Below, piece by piece: positions 35,411 to 49,770 of a stretch of 64,000 bases of DNA (its first letter is position 1; the number at the start of each line of letters is the position of its first letter). The notes under the pieces were generated by a model. The model saw only the letters and a program-made list of their open reading frames with translations, did no database searches and was not told the origin of the DNA. This DNA comes from Phoronis australis. Taxonomy: Eukaryota > Phoronida > Phoronidae. The position numbers and the translations under genes are program-made. The stretch lies in assembly GCA_002633005.1 (NCBI GenBank), contig NMRA01000448.1, forward strand, positions 62,001-126,000. The letters run 5' to 3'.

Positions 35411-38400
35411 TGAATGGATCGCAGCCTGGCAAAATTTTTAATGACCAGTGCTGGCAACTGAAAAGTTTGTGGGTAAAAGTGGTATAGAGGAGAACGGCGT
35501 GAGAAGTAGAGAATATGTTTATATTCATACGAGGCTGTCTAACAATTACCAAAATGAGATAAAACGCATGACCTCATGTGAGACTAGCGGTTTCTGGGCT
35601 TAACTCCAGTTATTGTACATTAGACTTTTCGTAATAAACATTAAAAAATATGAGACCATGTCGCTGTATTCTGGTACCGTGGAGACTCGGCTGTATTCGG
35701 TAGAAGAGTAGTAACGTACAATATAAATACCTAAGATTAACCACAGCCACCGCAAACTTCTGATGTGACAAACATGTGAAGACAGATGCATTTAACAATA
35801 TATGAAACATGGCCCAAAGGTGTTGTAGGGCTTTTGTACTGTTCAACGGCCGTAAAGAGAAATTAGGTAATGTCGCGTACACCTTGATATAAAGGCGAAT
35901 GCCCTATATAAGTTGTATTAAAACATAGAAGGAAACTTGAACACTGTTGCATATGACTTGAGTTTGTGGAAATTACGTCTGAACTAAGTGGTGAGGATGC
36001 CGACCATGTGTTTGGTAGCTCCATCTAGGGTACATAATGGATGTTACAGTAATTATTTGTTAAGATAAGAAGGTTTATTTACAGGAGAATGCCACCCAAA
36101 AACCAACCTATTTTGTATGAATTTAGATCGAACAGTTCCACTCGATAACAGCAAGTACAGTTCTTTTACTCGACACCTGACGGCATACGGAGGTGTTGAA
36201 ATTAACCAATGACGTCAGAGGTTCGAACGCAATCTGTTCAGCAGTTCACAACATGCTTACTGGTGTCGGCTTATCGCTTGAATTTATCGTTTTACACCAA
36301 TAAACCATCAAAATTTAATGTAAAACCTTACAAATACATCGAGTTATTGAACAAACGTGTTGTTTTATTTCGCTGTTACTGATTTATAGGTATTTGAATG
36401 TACCGTAGTCTACCAAGTTCGGTACTGGTCAATTTACCAAGGTCGGTCGCGGGAGTTTGGGGTCTGTTCGGTGATAAATTCGGATTATTCGTCCATGAAA
36501 TACAGACAAGAGAACATAGCTTTGTGTTGTAATTTTAGACTTGGAATTTTTTTAGTTCTAAACATACAAAACGCTGGTTTTTCCCCGCCAGTGGCTCGGA
36601 AACCGATCGGGCCCGTCGCGGCCGGCGGCTGAAGACAACACGAAAATAAACCAGCCTAAGTTGGAAACTAAACTTCCAGTCACGAGAAGACTATACTAGT
36701 GAGCCAAAGAAATAATGTGTACGTACTTATTTTGGTGAATTAGCCGCGAAACTGCAAATCTACTTGCTAGATCGTCGGGAGCCGCGAAGTCATAACCGTC
36801 TGGGCAAAAGCTGTACAGTAACAATGATTCGAATAATGTATATGAATATCTAAATAAAGATTCCCCTAACACCTGCCCATAGGATATAAAATTGAGTTAT
36901 TGTTTCACAACAGCTTTCTCTCAGCAAAAACACTGAATTAGCATGCGCTCACACGACCTCGGTGCCCGGTCAATTTGTTTATTGCATCTGATCCCGGGTA
37001 ACGCAGTGATTTATTCATTGCTGTTAAGTACATTTTAGGAAGCTTACTGGTTTTACTTTGTGAAATTTTGTCGGAAGCTTCTGTCAGTTTACAAGTGTTT
37101 GAAAAAACTATAACTCATACGGTGCTTACTGCGGAGGGATATTCGTGTAAATAGAGTCTCCATGTTGTAATATCGTGATCATTGCAGTGTTGCCAAATGC
37201 ATGTACAAGTAGTCCTTCCCGAATACCGGGCCATTGGCCCCACTCGAAGCTTGTGTACAATGCTGTCCATTTGTTAGACACTTTACAAGTTGGTTCGTGA
37301 TGTAGTGTTGGTCATTAATTTATGCTTAAATAATTATCTCAAGTTGTTTTAAGGCCAACAAAGTTCGACAGTTGCACGGAGAGCGGCAACAGGGACCTCA
37401 ATAAATTTCTCACGCTGGATAAGTTTTTATATGTTTGGCCAACACAACTTAAAACATTACGTCGATTAAACCATGTATTCTACTTCCTCCAAAAAGACGA
37501 TTTTTATTCAGGACGAGACTCTTGATAAAAGTGTCACACGCCTCAAAAATTACCTATTTCCCCGAGCAGTTACTTTAAAGATGTCTAAAAGTTCTGTACC
37601 GATGTTCTATGAATTTTCATTGGATGTACGTAAAAGTAAAACGACTGTCTCTTTCAATGTGACATACTGACACAAATTTTGAATTTGCATGCTGCAACGT
37701 CGGCTAAGGTCACACTGATAAAATACTTCACCCGAATCTTTTCAACCAAACATCAAAGATTTGCTGAAAAAACACAAACTAATTTTTCTACCCGTAGACC
37801 TATTTATTGATTTCTTTCGAACATCTGTTTCCAATTTTATAGCGAAATATTGGATTGGGATTTATTTAATTGCAAATTCCTTTCTATCATGTGGGCAATC
37901 ATTTAAAATTTGAATCGTAATGTAAACTAAAAAAGAAAATAACGATTAGCGGAATATAAAAAGCACAATAATATGCATGGTAATTTAGCTCACTGACCGT
38001 GCTCGTCAACGCATATCACTTTTTCACAATCCAAAAACTTTCCAATTTTCACTGCTGTCGCTATCGCAACGGCAAAATCACTTTCAAGAAGAGAACATAG
38101 AACCGATTTCCATTATATGAATTCTGGCATAGAAATGGTAGTGCAATTTGCTTCTGTTTTCAGTGATTACGAGTAACACACTAACAGTCTGACGCGAACA
38201 ACACGAAAAACACATGTACATGCACACAAACGCGGCTCGACTGTGCACCGTGTTGGTCGGTCATTGAGTCGTGTTAGTGAGTCCGGGTACTAATTTCCCG
38301 AGTTGTGCACTAAGCCGTGTTCTGCGAGTCCGGCGCCGTTGGCGACCGGTGAGCACCGTTTGTGAGTCGATGAACTGAGTTGGGTCCGTAAGCCATGTTT

Positions 38401-41400
38401 ATGTAAGTGTGTGCGGCAGTCGTGTTGTTCGGAAAGAAATAACAAGTCGCATAATAATTGAAAATCTCCGTCATAAAACGCTACAGCCTTTTCATTGGAC
38501 GATCCCCCAAGCTTCCAAGTAGTCAGTTGAGTAAGCGTACACAGTTGACTTTGCTTTTCATGGTTATAAAAGTACTATGTGCAGCGGCACACGGATGATA
38601 AGGTATAGAAACAAACGAAGGAGTAAGGTTGCAGACTTCACGTATACAGCATCAGCGGAAGCAACCCCTCCCCCCCTACGGTCAGAACCAAGAAAACGCA
38701 GTCGACACGTCGGTTTTTGGAGGCGTCAAGGATTTTTCCCTACTAGATACTAATGGTTAGATCCCCTTTACGGCATCATAGATCCACCCGTGTACGCCAG
38801 GACTTTTCTGACTCATGAAGGCAAATAAAAGAATATTATGTTGAAGATTCAAAGATTCGTTACTCAGTGACTTCTGATTGCAAATTACTTTACCAGGTCA
38901 GTCACGGTTAGGGTGATGTAGACGATATAGACATCCATACTTTATGAACAGCAAAAAAGCATGTTTCGCTAAAGCAATGTTCAAATTCTTATACAGCATT
39001 CGATATAGACTCGTGTAACACTGACAGAAGACGTATCAAACGTAGTGAAGCAATTCGATATATGTATAAGACATCGATTAGGAATGAGACTAGACAAGAC
39101 ATGGTTTTACATTAATTTTCTTCTTTTTTGAACTGCGATGACAACGAGATACAACCCATATATCCCTTGGAATTTTCTTTTCCTAAATGACTTCGGGCAG
39201 TGAATTAAGTAGGATCAGTGTAACTGACCTTTCGTAGTGTATCACAGGCCTCAAAAGACCAAGTTCTTATCCTAGTTGTCATCTGTTTTAAGTGTGAATG
39301 GGTATTATTTTGGTGTCTATATGTGCCTTTATTCACGTATGGTTTCACATGCAATTGACACTCTGCGGTCAAATATAGAGATAGTTAACAGGTGATGACG
39401 ACATAATGTATGCCCAGGTGTGGATGGTCAATCTGCTTGTTAAAGACGCATATACCACTGCATTGGACAGAATTTAGGGGAAATGAAAACGCCGAGTAGT
39501 CTGTTTAGACTTATTCGGGAAGCGGAACCATAGGATCACCCCCAGTATTCATTGCAGTGTCCCGCCCGTTAAACTGTTGAAGGCACTCTGCTTTACGATA
39601 CATAGCCAATCATGGAGACATTACTTAGACAACGCCCGATCAAAAATTCACACAGAAGACAGTCTCATAACCCAAAGACTCCTCTCCTTTGCCATAACCA
39701 GTAAGGCTACCCGATGAGATTCAGCGAACCCAATTCTCAACAGTGTAATATTTTCGCAGCCACAGGATAGGGTTAATAAGGAATGGTGATTGTATTTTTA
39801 ATTTTAATGATGTTAATTAGTTCCAACAAAACATCCATGATTGCGGAGTCCCCCCCCCCCCTCCCCATTTAGAGATTACCAATATTTAGAATAAGATAAT
39901 TTCGGCGGGACAAAACTCTGTCATAAGAATTCGCGAATAATTTTGGAATTGTGAGACAAACGTTGTTAATCCCCACTCAAACAGCAATGAATTTTACTGA
40001 GTGCTTCTTCAAACAGTATCCACAAAACGCCCTACCAAGTTCTCTATAGTACGGTTCATACAAAAATATGTATGTCCAACACTTCATACTAGACACCCCT
40101 TCGGAATAAGAGCAAACAGAAATAAATAATGCGAATATTTCTGAGACGCCCTTACAAGAAAGCACGTTTACCTTTACACAGCCAATGTGTATTAGACGTA
40201 TTATCGGGACCAGGAAAGACACGCGACGAAACTTCCTCAAAATGTAAGAACATGTGGCTCTCGGTGTCTTAATCTTTGCTTTTCACAAAATGAGGTTATT
40301 GAAAGAAGACTAGTGAATCTTTTTATCGATGGCCAGTTGATAGACACCTTCTGTTAAAATCGTGACAGCGAGTAAATAAGCCATCAATTATGACTGGCTT
40401 CTGGGTAAATCTTTGTAGTGTACGGCGGTTATGGTTTTTATCACTCATTTTGCGATACAAAATGCACATCAATGTTCTTACATTGTTAAAAACACTACTC
40501 TACATACAAGTCACACAAAAGAGAACTGTGACATTCGAGTAATTTCAGCGTCTCGTGCAACATAAAATAGCCTGTACATTACCTTCGCTGGCTCGCCTTG
40601 ACTGGCTTGATATAAACGATGATACCCTCACTAACAAATTCATTGTCGCTGCTTCTGTTTTTTCGCGAGGCAACTCATCCGTTTTCTATTGTCATGCATT
40701 TTTCCGTCGGAAAGGAGCAACTCCTAACTGACGTACGTAACGAGACGATCAGCTCCAATCGCTGCCACACCAACGAAAGAGTTCCTCCAATTATGACTAT
40801 TTTCTAACGTTCACTAATGAGTTTATGGAATTTGAAGTGAGTGTAACTTCGTGTGTATCCTGCGGCTATGCAACATCGGAAGATCCTTGATACACTTTGA
40901 GCAGTCCGCTGATGATAGACTATGATAACACCAAAACAAACAATATATGACCATCAGAAAAGGAAGGGTTCACGTCACGCATGACCGACTTGGAATAATT
41001 CCCATTTTGTAATACACAAGGCTGCACCTGACAGTATGAAAATAAACAACCAAGAAAATTAAATTCAATTTGTCGATAGCAGAGCGAACTGGCGGAAAAC
41101 GTGTGATCTTTAGTCAAAACACGAACATCTTTCTGGCTCTCACGTATAGCTAATTTGGCGTAAAGTGCGTTGTTTTCAAGAGAATAAAGTCGGTCACAAC
41201 TGCATGTGTTTACGCAACGTTACACAATGAAACGTTCTAATCAATGCAAACCCGACAGCTTGCATCCCACTGTTCAACTGGCCTAGATCAGTACATGATA
41301 ACGTTATTAGCATTTACCCGGCAACGTTCAAAATTATTCCAATCAAATTCATGCTCTTTTAGCTGCTGTAAGTTCTGTCTGTGATCTAATACTGATTTTG

Positions 41401-44182
41401 AATCCCAGCCCAAGGGCACCCGCTCTCCACAGTCGCTACATGATTAATTCAGCCGAAAAGAGCGAAGTGAAGTACCGTGACTAAGTTTTGGGACACATGA
41501 TACTATAAAGTCTTTCATCCGAAAGACAGAACGTGGAGTAAATTTGAGAATGCCGGTGAGAGAACTTATTGCATAAACATTTATAAACATGCCCCCAGTT
41601 AACGAGGAAGGCAAAGCCTTGCCTACTTCAAATGCTTTTACAGAAGGGTCGATTTTCCACTCAATTGCAGCCATATTCTTCTTGTTTGCAAGTATTTCAC
41701 AATATGTGGCCGCAGAGATAACATCATAACAAAGATTTGCATTGCCTTCCAGATGTGTATACGCCCAGTTGAATGCACAGGTATTTAGCTCGGAAAATGT
41801 TTTACAATATCGCGATTATGAAATGAATGAAGCTTACGTGTGCATTGCAAATGCCTTTGGTAAAGGCGAGGTTAAGAGCATGTTTGTCGGACGATTGACA
41901 TTCCTAGTGTCAATGAGTGCATTGGGCCCAATGGATTCGTATACAGAAACACGAGCGTTGCACAGGTTATCGTCAATTTCGATGTTATATTATTATATTA
42001 TTCCTAGAATGAAAAGCTAGCCTCATAGCCATGCCTCGTCATAAGCCACGTTAGGACTTCGACAATGAAAACAACATCACGTGAGTGAACGCGGGACACC
42101 AGCGTTCAAGAAGGGTAGAGAAGAAACGGTCCAATCATAACCACTCAGCTAAGTTTAGCTCCTAATCAACAATTTTCATGTTAGGCTGCGGGCGCGACCA
42201 ATGTGCACTCCCAAAACATTAAAATTTAGGGGTAGGCCAGGCTTGGGGTATATTTAGGTAGGTGTTGCATGTAGGCTAAGTGAATGTGGTTTGTTTGTAT
42301 TTGTGAACATGTTGAGAATGAAAAAAGACCACTTTCTCGGCTGTAGCTGCACTCTTCTTCAAGATGGCGGCCCCCTGTAGCAATTGTCCATTGCTCGGTA
42401 GCGATTGATAAACTGGGTGCGATTTCAGGTAGCCCTCAAACAAATCAAATTAGAAAAAAAATAGTTGGTTGACAGTACTTTTGGACCACATTTTTGGAAT
42501 CGGCAGAAAATTTTCTTTCAGAATCTAATGTTGGCTTTAGTCGAGCATCGGCAGGGAAGTGGTGGTGTTGGGGTTGAAAAAGGCCGATTTTGCGGGGGTA
42601 TTTGGCCCTTTTTTCTTAGTCTACCTTACTTTTCAGTAGGAGTGAAGGGGTAAAAAAATTAAGAGAGAATTAATTTTCTGTGCTCATCTGTAGGGCCTAT
42701 GATGTGAAATGACTCGAAACTTTTCGTTTTTTGCATACAGTTTTTGACAGAGTGAAGAAAGGGTGACGAGTCCATTGACATGTATTCTGATAGGCAAGCC
42801 CCTGTGAGAACTGTTCTGTGCCCCCCTACAGCAAATATCCTCTAGCCTAACAACGCAATACCTCGATATCCGGTAAAGATTATGGACAACCTGAGACAAT
42901 AGCAAGACTCTGGGTCTCTTTTCCCAGACACCCTCGACCCTCTCTGTCGCCTTCCGGTCGCAAGTCTTTGTTTTCCCTTCTCGAGGCGATACCTGGAAGT
43001 AACGCGGATGCCAAGACGGAATCCTACATTACGTGAAACTCACGATTCAAACGGAGAATCCCACGATCTCTTTTTCTAGTCCATGAGACGAGAGTGCTAT
43101 CCTAAGAATGATGAATAGTTTTGTTGTGAATTAGTGATCTTCACGACAGTGATGGGAATGCGCTCCTGGGGAGCTACAGGCAAATATCTCAAACTCGGCG
43201 AGAGGGCGCTGTAGTTTTTCAGGACGCGCCAGTAAACTAGACAATTTGTCTATTGCTTAAGGTGTTTAAAATCACTAAAGTCACATCAAGAACACAAAGA
43301 ATAACCTACCATTCGATCAGTTGTCAAATTAGAAGAAAACACGCAAACACTATGTGACGATATGTTTATATCTCGAGTTACTCATACGAGCGTTTATTGG
43401 TCGAAATCTATTACATAGAATCGGAACAACTAATCACAACTTTCGTCATCTTCCATTGTAAATAGTGTGAAGTCATCAAATATTGCTACTAGTTTTCCCT
43501 AGTTTATGGTATAATGAAGAACGGCGAGGCGTTCCATTTGTGGTAGTTAGACAAGTGAGTGTTTGGCCATGCTGTGACTTTTTCACTTTCTCGCAGGGCA
43601 TCACAGAAGCGCGGCCGATATGGTACAAGTTTGCGCAAGATACTCGCGTATTGGCGGACATGACACAGTGGAGCCGGTTACGTTCACACCTCCCACCCAT
43701 GTCCGTGGAGCTTAGAAATTTTCAATTGAAGTCGTTTTTCTTCTATTTTCTTGTTTTTGGGATGATTTAATTCATGGTATGCAGTGCTATAAATGAAAGT
43801 TTGATGATGCTGACAATGTAGTCACTGGTCGTAACAACTGAGGTAAATGGTGGTTTTAGTACTTTAAGGGGTTTCACGTAGACGGTCGTCAATTAAAGTA
43901 GAAATCAAACCGGGATAAGTCGGGCGAATACCAGTAACCGACAATCATGGTGACGGGCAATTTGAATCAAGTCATACCCTGTTCCATTTCACTCCACGGT
44001 GGAACCTGAGTGTAATACATATATCAATCAGTCGAAATGATAAAAACAAGGGATGAGACAGAGTGTTTAGAACAGCCCTGACTAGTCGTGATTCAAGTAG
44101 ATCTCGTGTAAATCTAAATTCAACTGAAGCCAGACCGCGGTCGGAGACACTCTGAACTTTTCTCATTAAACTATCACCTGCA
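35411..44182. other. Non-coding, no supported gene
   Basis: Nearly 9 kb of intronic sequence. It holds a degenerate GC-rich repeat at 38260-38410, a poly-C run at about 39850-39861, and otherwise nothing I can identify. Confidence 0.5.
38260..38410 (+). repeat. Degenerate GC-rich repeat around GTCGTGTT / GAGTCCGG
   Basis: Related motifs recur: GAGTCGTGTTAGTGAGTCCGG (about 38267), AAGCCGTGTTCTGCGAGTCCGG (about 38312), GAGCACCGTTTGTGAGTCGA, AAGCCATGTTTATG. The best pair is about 45 bp apart. It may be an old tandem array; evidence is by eye only. Confidence 0.4.
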
Positions 44183-44325
44183 GGGCGTTCCATCGATACG
44201 GGAACCCCGGTTAAAACAGATACCCCGCAATCGAAAACAGACTCCCGCACCTTCAAACAGCTAACCAGCCCGAAAAAACACGAATCCCAGCCTTTAAAAC
44301 AGGAACCTTGGGGATCTGACAGGAC
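44183..44325 (+). repeat. Inverted repeat pair D, arm 1
   Basis: It aligns with the reverse complement of 45283-45430 at about 80 percent identity. Shared blocks include GAACCCCGGTTAAAACAGATA, CGAAAACAGACTC, TAACCAGCCCGAAAAA and CCTTTAAAACAGGAACC. Within the arm an AAACAG-plus-CCCG motif recurs at roughly 20-bp spacing. No coding potential. Confidence 0.75.
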
Positions 44326-44429
44326 ACCCGGGGACCGAAACACCACTCCCGCACATACTGTCCAACACTGTTTGGTGAAAAATAAATCTTCCTTCTTGAA
44401 ATAGTTGTTGTCATGCGTTACTTTACTAT

Positions 44430-44720
44430 ATGAGAATTTTAGACAACTTACGACGGATTTGCGTTCTACGCAATTCTGCTGCTAAGTTGTGGTGCGATCT
44501 CATGCGTCGGCTTTCGTCGCCACGAAATATTGCGTCACCTATTGGTCATTTTCTTTTTCCCCCCAATGCTTCAACCAACTGTAATTCTTCCACGAGGTTG
44601 TTTACATTGATGTCACAACAAATTATCGGAAGTGGTTTCATGTCGTTACAAAGTTTTTAGTATTTTAATACCAGTAAACCGAGTTTCAGGACACATTTGG
44701 AAGCAGTATTCCGTCAAGAA
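44430..44720 (-). pseudogene. Coding-like relic of a dispersed family (family C, copy 2)
   Basis: This is the minus-strand partner of 4925-5215. Read on the minus strand it gives LKLGLLVLKY, a stop, then LCNDMKPLPIICCDINVNN, then LVEELQLVEALGGKRK, a stop, and PIGDAIFRGDESRRMRSHHN continuing as LAAELRRTQIRRKLS. This copy is less broken in its second half than copy 1. An 8-residue match on the opposite strand (SQQIxGSG) includes a TCT/AGT serine pair, which complicates the choice of sense. It is neither intact nor recognised. Confidence 0.5.
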
Positions 44721-45282
44721 AGAGCGTGAATGCGCTGAGTTCAGAAACTCCGTTTCTACATTCCGTTTTAATGATTGACGAGCACTTGGAGTACACTTTT
44801 TTGAGGCCAAGAACTGTGAAATTGGTGAAAGTGCAGGTCTTTTGAGTGAATAATTCTCGCGGTCCATTTCAAAATGCGGAAATTGATTGCTGGAGGAAAT
44901 ATTGTACTCTTGACGAGTAAATCGACGAACCCTAAAATGTGCCCAGCTTTAAAGTAATTTAAAAGCATTAATCAACAATGGCACGGAAAGTCGAAATAAC
45001 ATTTTTGTTGTCCATTTTTGAACATAGTTTTGGAGAAACTATTGAATAATCTGAAATTAACTAAATATTCACCGAGATGACATCGTGTTGAGAGTATAGA
45101 TTATGTTGAAATTCGCCCACAGATATGTTGCACGAGTTTTACAATATAATATAAGTTCCGTTTTATTACTGACAATGTTTAACAAACAAATGCAGAAAAC
45201 AACAGAAAAGTACTTGAAGATGCTTCAAGGCTACTGACAACGGTCTCAGAAATTTTGAAAAATTGTCCGGTTGCTCGGCTAT
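44721..45282. other. Spacer between family C relic and arm 2 of repeat D
   Basis: AT-rich sequence; nothing identified. Confidence 0.5.
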
Positions 45283-45430
45283 CCGATCCGTGGGGTTCCT
45301 GTTTTAAAGGTCAGGCTTTGTGTTTTTCGGGCTGGTTGGCTGTTTTGAAGCAACGAGAGTCTGTTCTCGACTCCGGGATATCTGTTTTACACCGGGGTTT
45401 CTCTTTCGATGTAACATCCTGACCTGGCAA
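45283..45430 (-). repeat. Inverted repeat pair D, arm 2
   Basis: The opposite-orientation copy of 44183-44325, about 960 bp away. Its reverse complement carries AACCCCGGTGTAAAACAGAT, GAGAACAGACTCTCG, CCAACCAGCCCGAAAAACAC and TTTAAAACAGGAACCCC in the same order as arm 1. Confidence 0.75.
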
Positions 45431-48400
45431 CTTGGAAATTCTCCATGAAAATACATGTGACCAAGATGGCCAATCTCACAATGCGATATTGTAAACGTAG
45501 CTATCAAGTTACCATTACTGGAGATTTCTACTGGTTCACCGTTGTGCACAACAACCAATGAAGTAGGGAACTGTGAATCAAAGGCATAGTGTTATCGCCA
45601 GCTGTTACTGAAATAATCATATATCCCGTGACTGAAAGTCTGAATATATTCCGCTTTAATTCGGAACTGCAAAAATTCTACTTTCGTTCTTGAGCGTATT
45701 CAGAAAATTTCACAGTGGTACCGATGTCAGCGAAGAACTCCTAAACACACCTGGTCACCTCTCATGCTGAGTCCGATTTCTTAAAAAAGATCGTGTAATA
45801 AACAGCGACCTTACTTTAGGATCTACGCAATCCTTCTGTCCGTAAGTAACTACAAAAGAGTTTACTTAAGATCCCAATAAGCTGTTGATATTACTTGATA
45901 GGATAAACACTACAACACATCTTCTGGGTGAATTGCAATTTCGATGAAGAGGCTGCGTCTTTCACATTTCTTCAGGGATGGTTCTCGTGTTCAGGGAATA
46001 CCACAAACATTTTGATTGGAGTTCAGTAATGTATAAAAAGTATTACTATAGCGTCATTGAAATCAGATGCCCTCAGTATCTTGCTGCGTTCGAACGCATA
46101 ACACCAGAAATGCCTTTCACTCTCCAGTGGCTGTTGCCATTCGCCACCATGAATCATTCTATGAATAGTAAAAACCTGGAAGAGCCCCGTTTAGTTGTAA
46201 TTGCATTAAAAACAGAGAGTCGTTAGAAACGCGTAATTTTCAAAATGCTCACATCTTCGTTACTGAAGTAGTTTAATTGCCTATTTTGATTTATTCATTT
46301 GAAGATCGTCTAAGTCCCTGTTGGTTGTGGAATGAATAACGTGCACATCCTCTAATTGAGAGTAATTTACAAAAGCTCAGGATTTCGTTTTAAAAATGTT
46401 AATAGTTGATTTATAGACTGCTTAACGTTTTACGACTCTCGTTATTTCGTACGCGTGCATTGCAGCAACTGTTCGTAACATTTGGAAAATAGCGTCAAAA
46501 GACGCACTTGCTGACGGCATTCCTGCAGCCAATTTGAATTTCTGTCAACCGGAAACCTCACCCGAGCGAGTGAGCGAGCGACGCTAGCGAAATTAGCGTT
46601 ACAATGTCGCGCGAAGAGCCGGCCACATTGGGTGCAAAAAGTTTACCACGTAAGCTAAACAATGATTGACTAAAAAGACATGTTGTTGTGCTTGGTTTAC
46701 AGGCGAGAAGGTCTACGTTTTACGGTGAACTGGCGTTTAATTATATGTCAAAATTATGACAAGCAGCTCACAGACTGAACCAAATTGGTAGTTCCTGTAG
46801 CGTTGTGTGACAGATTAACTTATCTATGAATATGAAATCCGATGTTTCTTACCTGTCATATTCAGTACATGGCCAATAAATTTATTATTTTACGCAAATG
46901 TTTTTGTAATCGACACATAATACGTAATGCAACCATTTCCTTGTTTTAACAAATGAATGAAAATGCCGTTTATGTTTAAAGGAAGTAAACCAAATTGTCC
47001 CGGTCAAATCAAAATGTGTACGCTGTGTCTGGTTCAAGCAACTTGTGATGTCCACATTGTACGCGTGTGACGAGTGTACCGACACGGGCGTCGCGTGTTC
47101 GAAAATCGAAATGGAGCTTGTTCCATTTCTGCCACGTCACCTTGCGTTAATGCATCGCTTGAACTAAACGCACCCAATAAATTTCGATTTTACCGAAACG
47201 ACGTTGTTTACATCCTTTGACATGGCTTGCGTGCACATTCATCCAAGTGGCTGTGAGCTGTTGAAATCATCGTCCATAACATGTTTCAGTCTTTCATAAA
47301 GCGATGTATAGTTCAGAAGCGTGAGTATGGAATTTGAACATCGAGTTTGGTGGTTTCTAGTTCGAGACTGGGCCGCGGTTAGAGGCGCGGCCATGGAATC
47401 GTTTCCACGCCCTGGGCTTGTTTCCGTTATGCTCGTCGATAGCATTTGTATAATACACGACTCATTCATAGACAACCTTACCAACGTTCAGTTACATCGG
47501 CTTTTTGGTGGTAACAATGTGGCAAAATAATTGAAAATAAATAATGCATTGTCGTCTATAGGATATGTTTTCCCTCTATCGTTGTCGATTCCATGGGTGA
47601 TTTGATGGCGATAGTAAGTTGTTTACCAAAGAAAACCTCAAAACAAACACTAGAGAAGCCTGCAGCGACACTATAAAATAAAGAGTTGAGTAAACACCTT
47701 TAGGCGGTCCCTGGAGGCTGGAAGTGAAATACACACACGATTACACAACATGTATTGTTCTGAATGGTTTGAAACTTAGCTCGACTGCTCCGATATGTCC
47801 TGAGGTTACGCTGGACACAATAACGAACAGCCTCCCGGTATATGGATATTCAGCAATGCACAGAAATATTTCAATACATCATTTCCGTCTCAACTTTTTA
47901 TCGTGAACCGTAGAAATATGTTTTTCGATTTGTTAGTTTTTGGTTGAAATCCTGTTAACGACAGTTTCAGAACATTTTAAGACTCTTGCAAGACAGACTT
48001 TCTGTTACAGAAATACCAAGCCTTCAAATCCATACACTCGTTTTGCAAAGGCATGGCAAAAGTATTACTAGTGATGCATATTAACCAGACAAAAATTACC
48101 TTCAAAAATCTTACCTTTAGAATATCAATATTTTTCCCTATAATGTAGTTTAGTTCTCTTAAGTTTATTTGTATAAGGTCTCTGGCCTTGAGAACAATTA
48201 ACAATCACCTTATAAAAGCCACATTTTTACGCTCGGTTAACGCATTTATAAGTTTTTCTCTTTTCCGATGTACAAAATATACATAATTACTTAATTACCG
48301 ATATATCTGTAACGCTAACTGTAGTATGAAAGGATTAGTGTTGAGTCGGGTGCTTCCGTTTCACCCCTCTTAACGTAACCAGAGGTCGTTACATATTTTG

Positions 48401-49640
48401 CATAGTAACATTTCATCATCGACAAGGCTACAGGTCAACCACAGTTTACCGTGAAATTCTATTTTTTCGTGCCTACCCACATCCACTTGAAACTATGGAT
48501 GGAACAACGAATACCGAGTAAGTGCTCGAATGTACAGAAGTAATGCGGTAACGAGAACTATGACGATTATACGTTCAAAGTGATACAGTCTTAAAAGTAC
48601 AGTGGTGTTTTGTATAATACTCAACGTCTCGCTTGTGGCACAGTCTTTGCGAGAAGACGTGTAAAAACAAGACTTTCTGGAAATCTACTCTTCAAAGCAA
48701 AGTAATGGTAAAAACATCTTCATTTTAAAGAAAGAAGACCAAGTAGAAAAGTGTGAAAGCTCAAAATGCAGTAAACAGTTCTGTCTATCACGATGACTTA
48801 CAAGAGAAAAGAAATTTTCCCGCAACAGAAAAAGAAATTACAAACCTTTCTGGGTTTTCCACACAGAAAACAACGCTTTCCATTTCGCACCCGGCATCTT
48901 GTATCGCCCAAAGCTGAATGACGACTTAATCTAGTTACTTTAGTTAAAGTGAAGTCTTGTTTGCCCGCGACGGCATATGCAATACTCAGCACGATTGGCT
49001 TTGACCGTTCATTGCCTGACTCACAACATTTTTCAGGTAAAGTACACTATGGTGCATGATCTATAACAGCAAATCCAGGTCAGGAACATTGAATTTTCAC
49101 CAACGTATTTTGACCAATACAACTGGATGTGCGTATCCAAATTAGCGACCATTAAGCTATTTTTGTCCGAATTCTCCGTAACCAATTACTTTATCCTTTT
49201 CCGATTGCAGTTGCTGTCAATTGAAATACCTATGCGAACTGTTCTTTAAAGCAAGTGGCTTATATCAAGACATACTTGAGCCAGTTGGTAAAATGTGCAA
49301 AACACCTGGTCAAACGTGTTCAGTAATATCCTACGAATTGATGCATTGTTCCGAAGACAGACTCGTCTTGACTGATCCTATTCCGTTGGCAGCGTAGTGC
49401 TGCGCATGAATACAAAGTGGTCAATACCAATCCAACAGAACCGAAGGCGGTGTTACGTCATAAGATCTTTTCAGGTGAATTTGTCAGAAGATCATGTTTT
49501 CGTTTAATTCCAGCGACATGGCTTCTAAAATGTTACGTTTTGACACGCAGGTAGAATAAGAGAATCAAACAAAAATGACATACTGGGAAAAAAATACTGA
49601 ACTGTTATTTTAAACCCTAAATGCACACCAATAAAACGCC
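45431..49640. other. Non-coding, nothing identified
   Basis: About 4.2 kb of intronic sequence. A small GAGCGAGTGAGCGAGCGACG run lies near 46564. No supported gene. Confidence 0.5.
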
Positions 49641-49770
49641 CGTGGTTAGCTGTCCTCGTTATATGTCGTCGTGCGCATCGAAGCATATATAAAATAAGGG
49701 AAAATGGACAATTACTGGTTTTATAGTTGATTAACAATCTCGTTTTCGGAAGAGGCAGTTTGTGCTTTAA
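49641..49770 (+). repeat. 130-bp direct duplication, copy 1
   Basis: It begins CGTGGTTAGCTGTCC and ends TTTGTGCTTTAA. It is identical to 50067-50196 except for two substitutions (TATAGTTG against TATAATTG, and GCAGTTTG against GCAATTTG). Confidence 0.95.
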
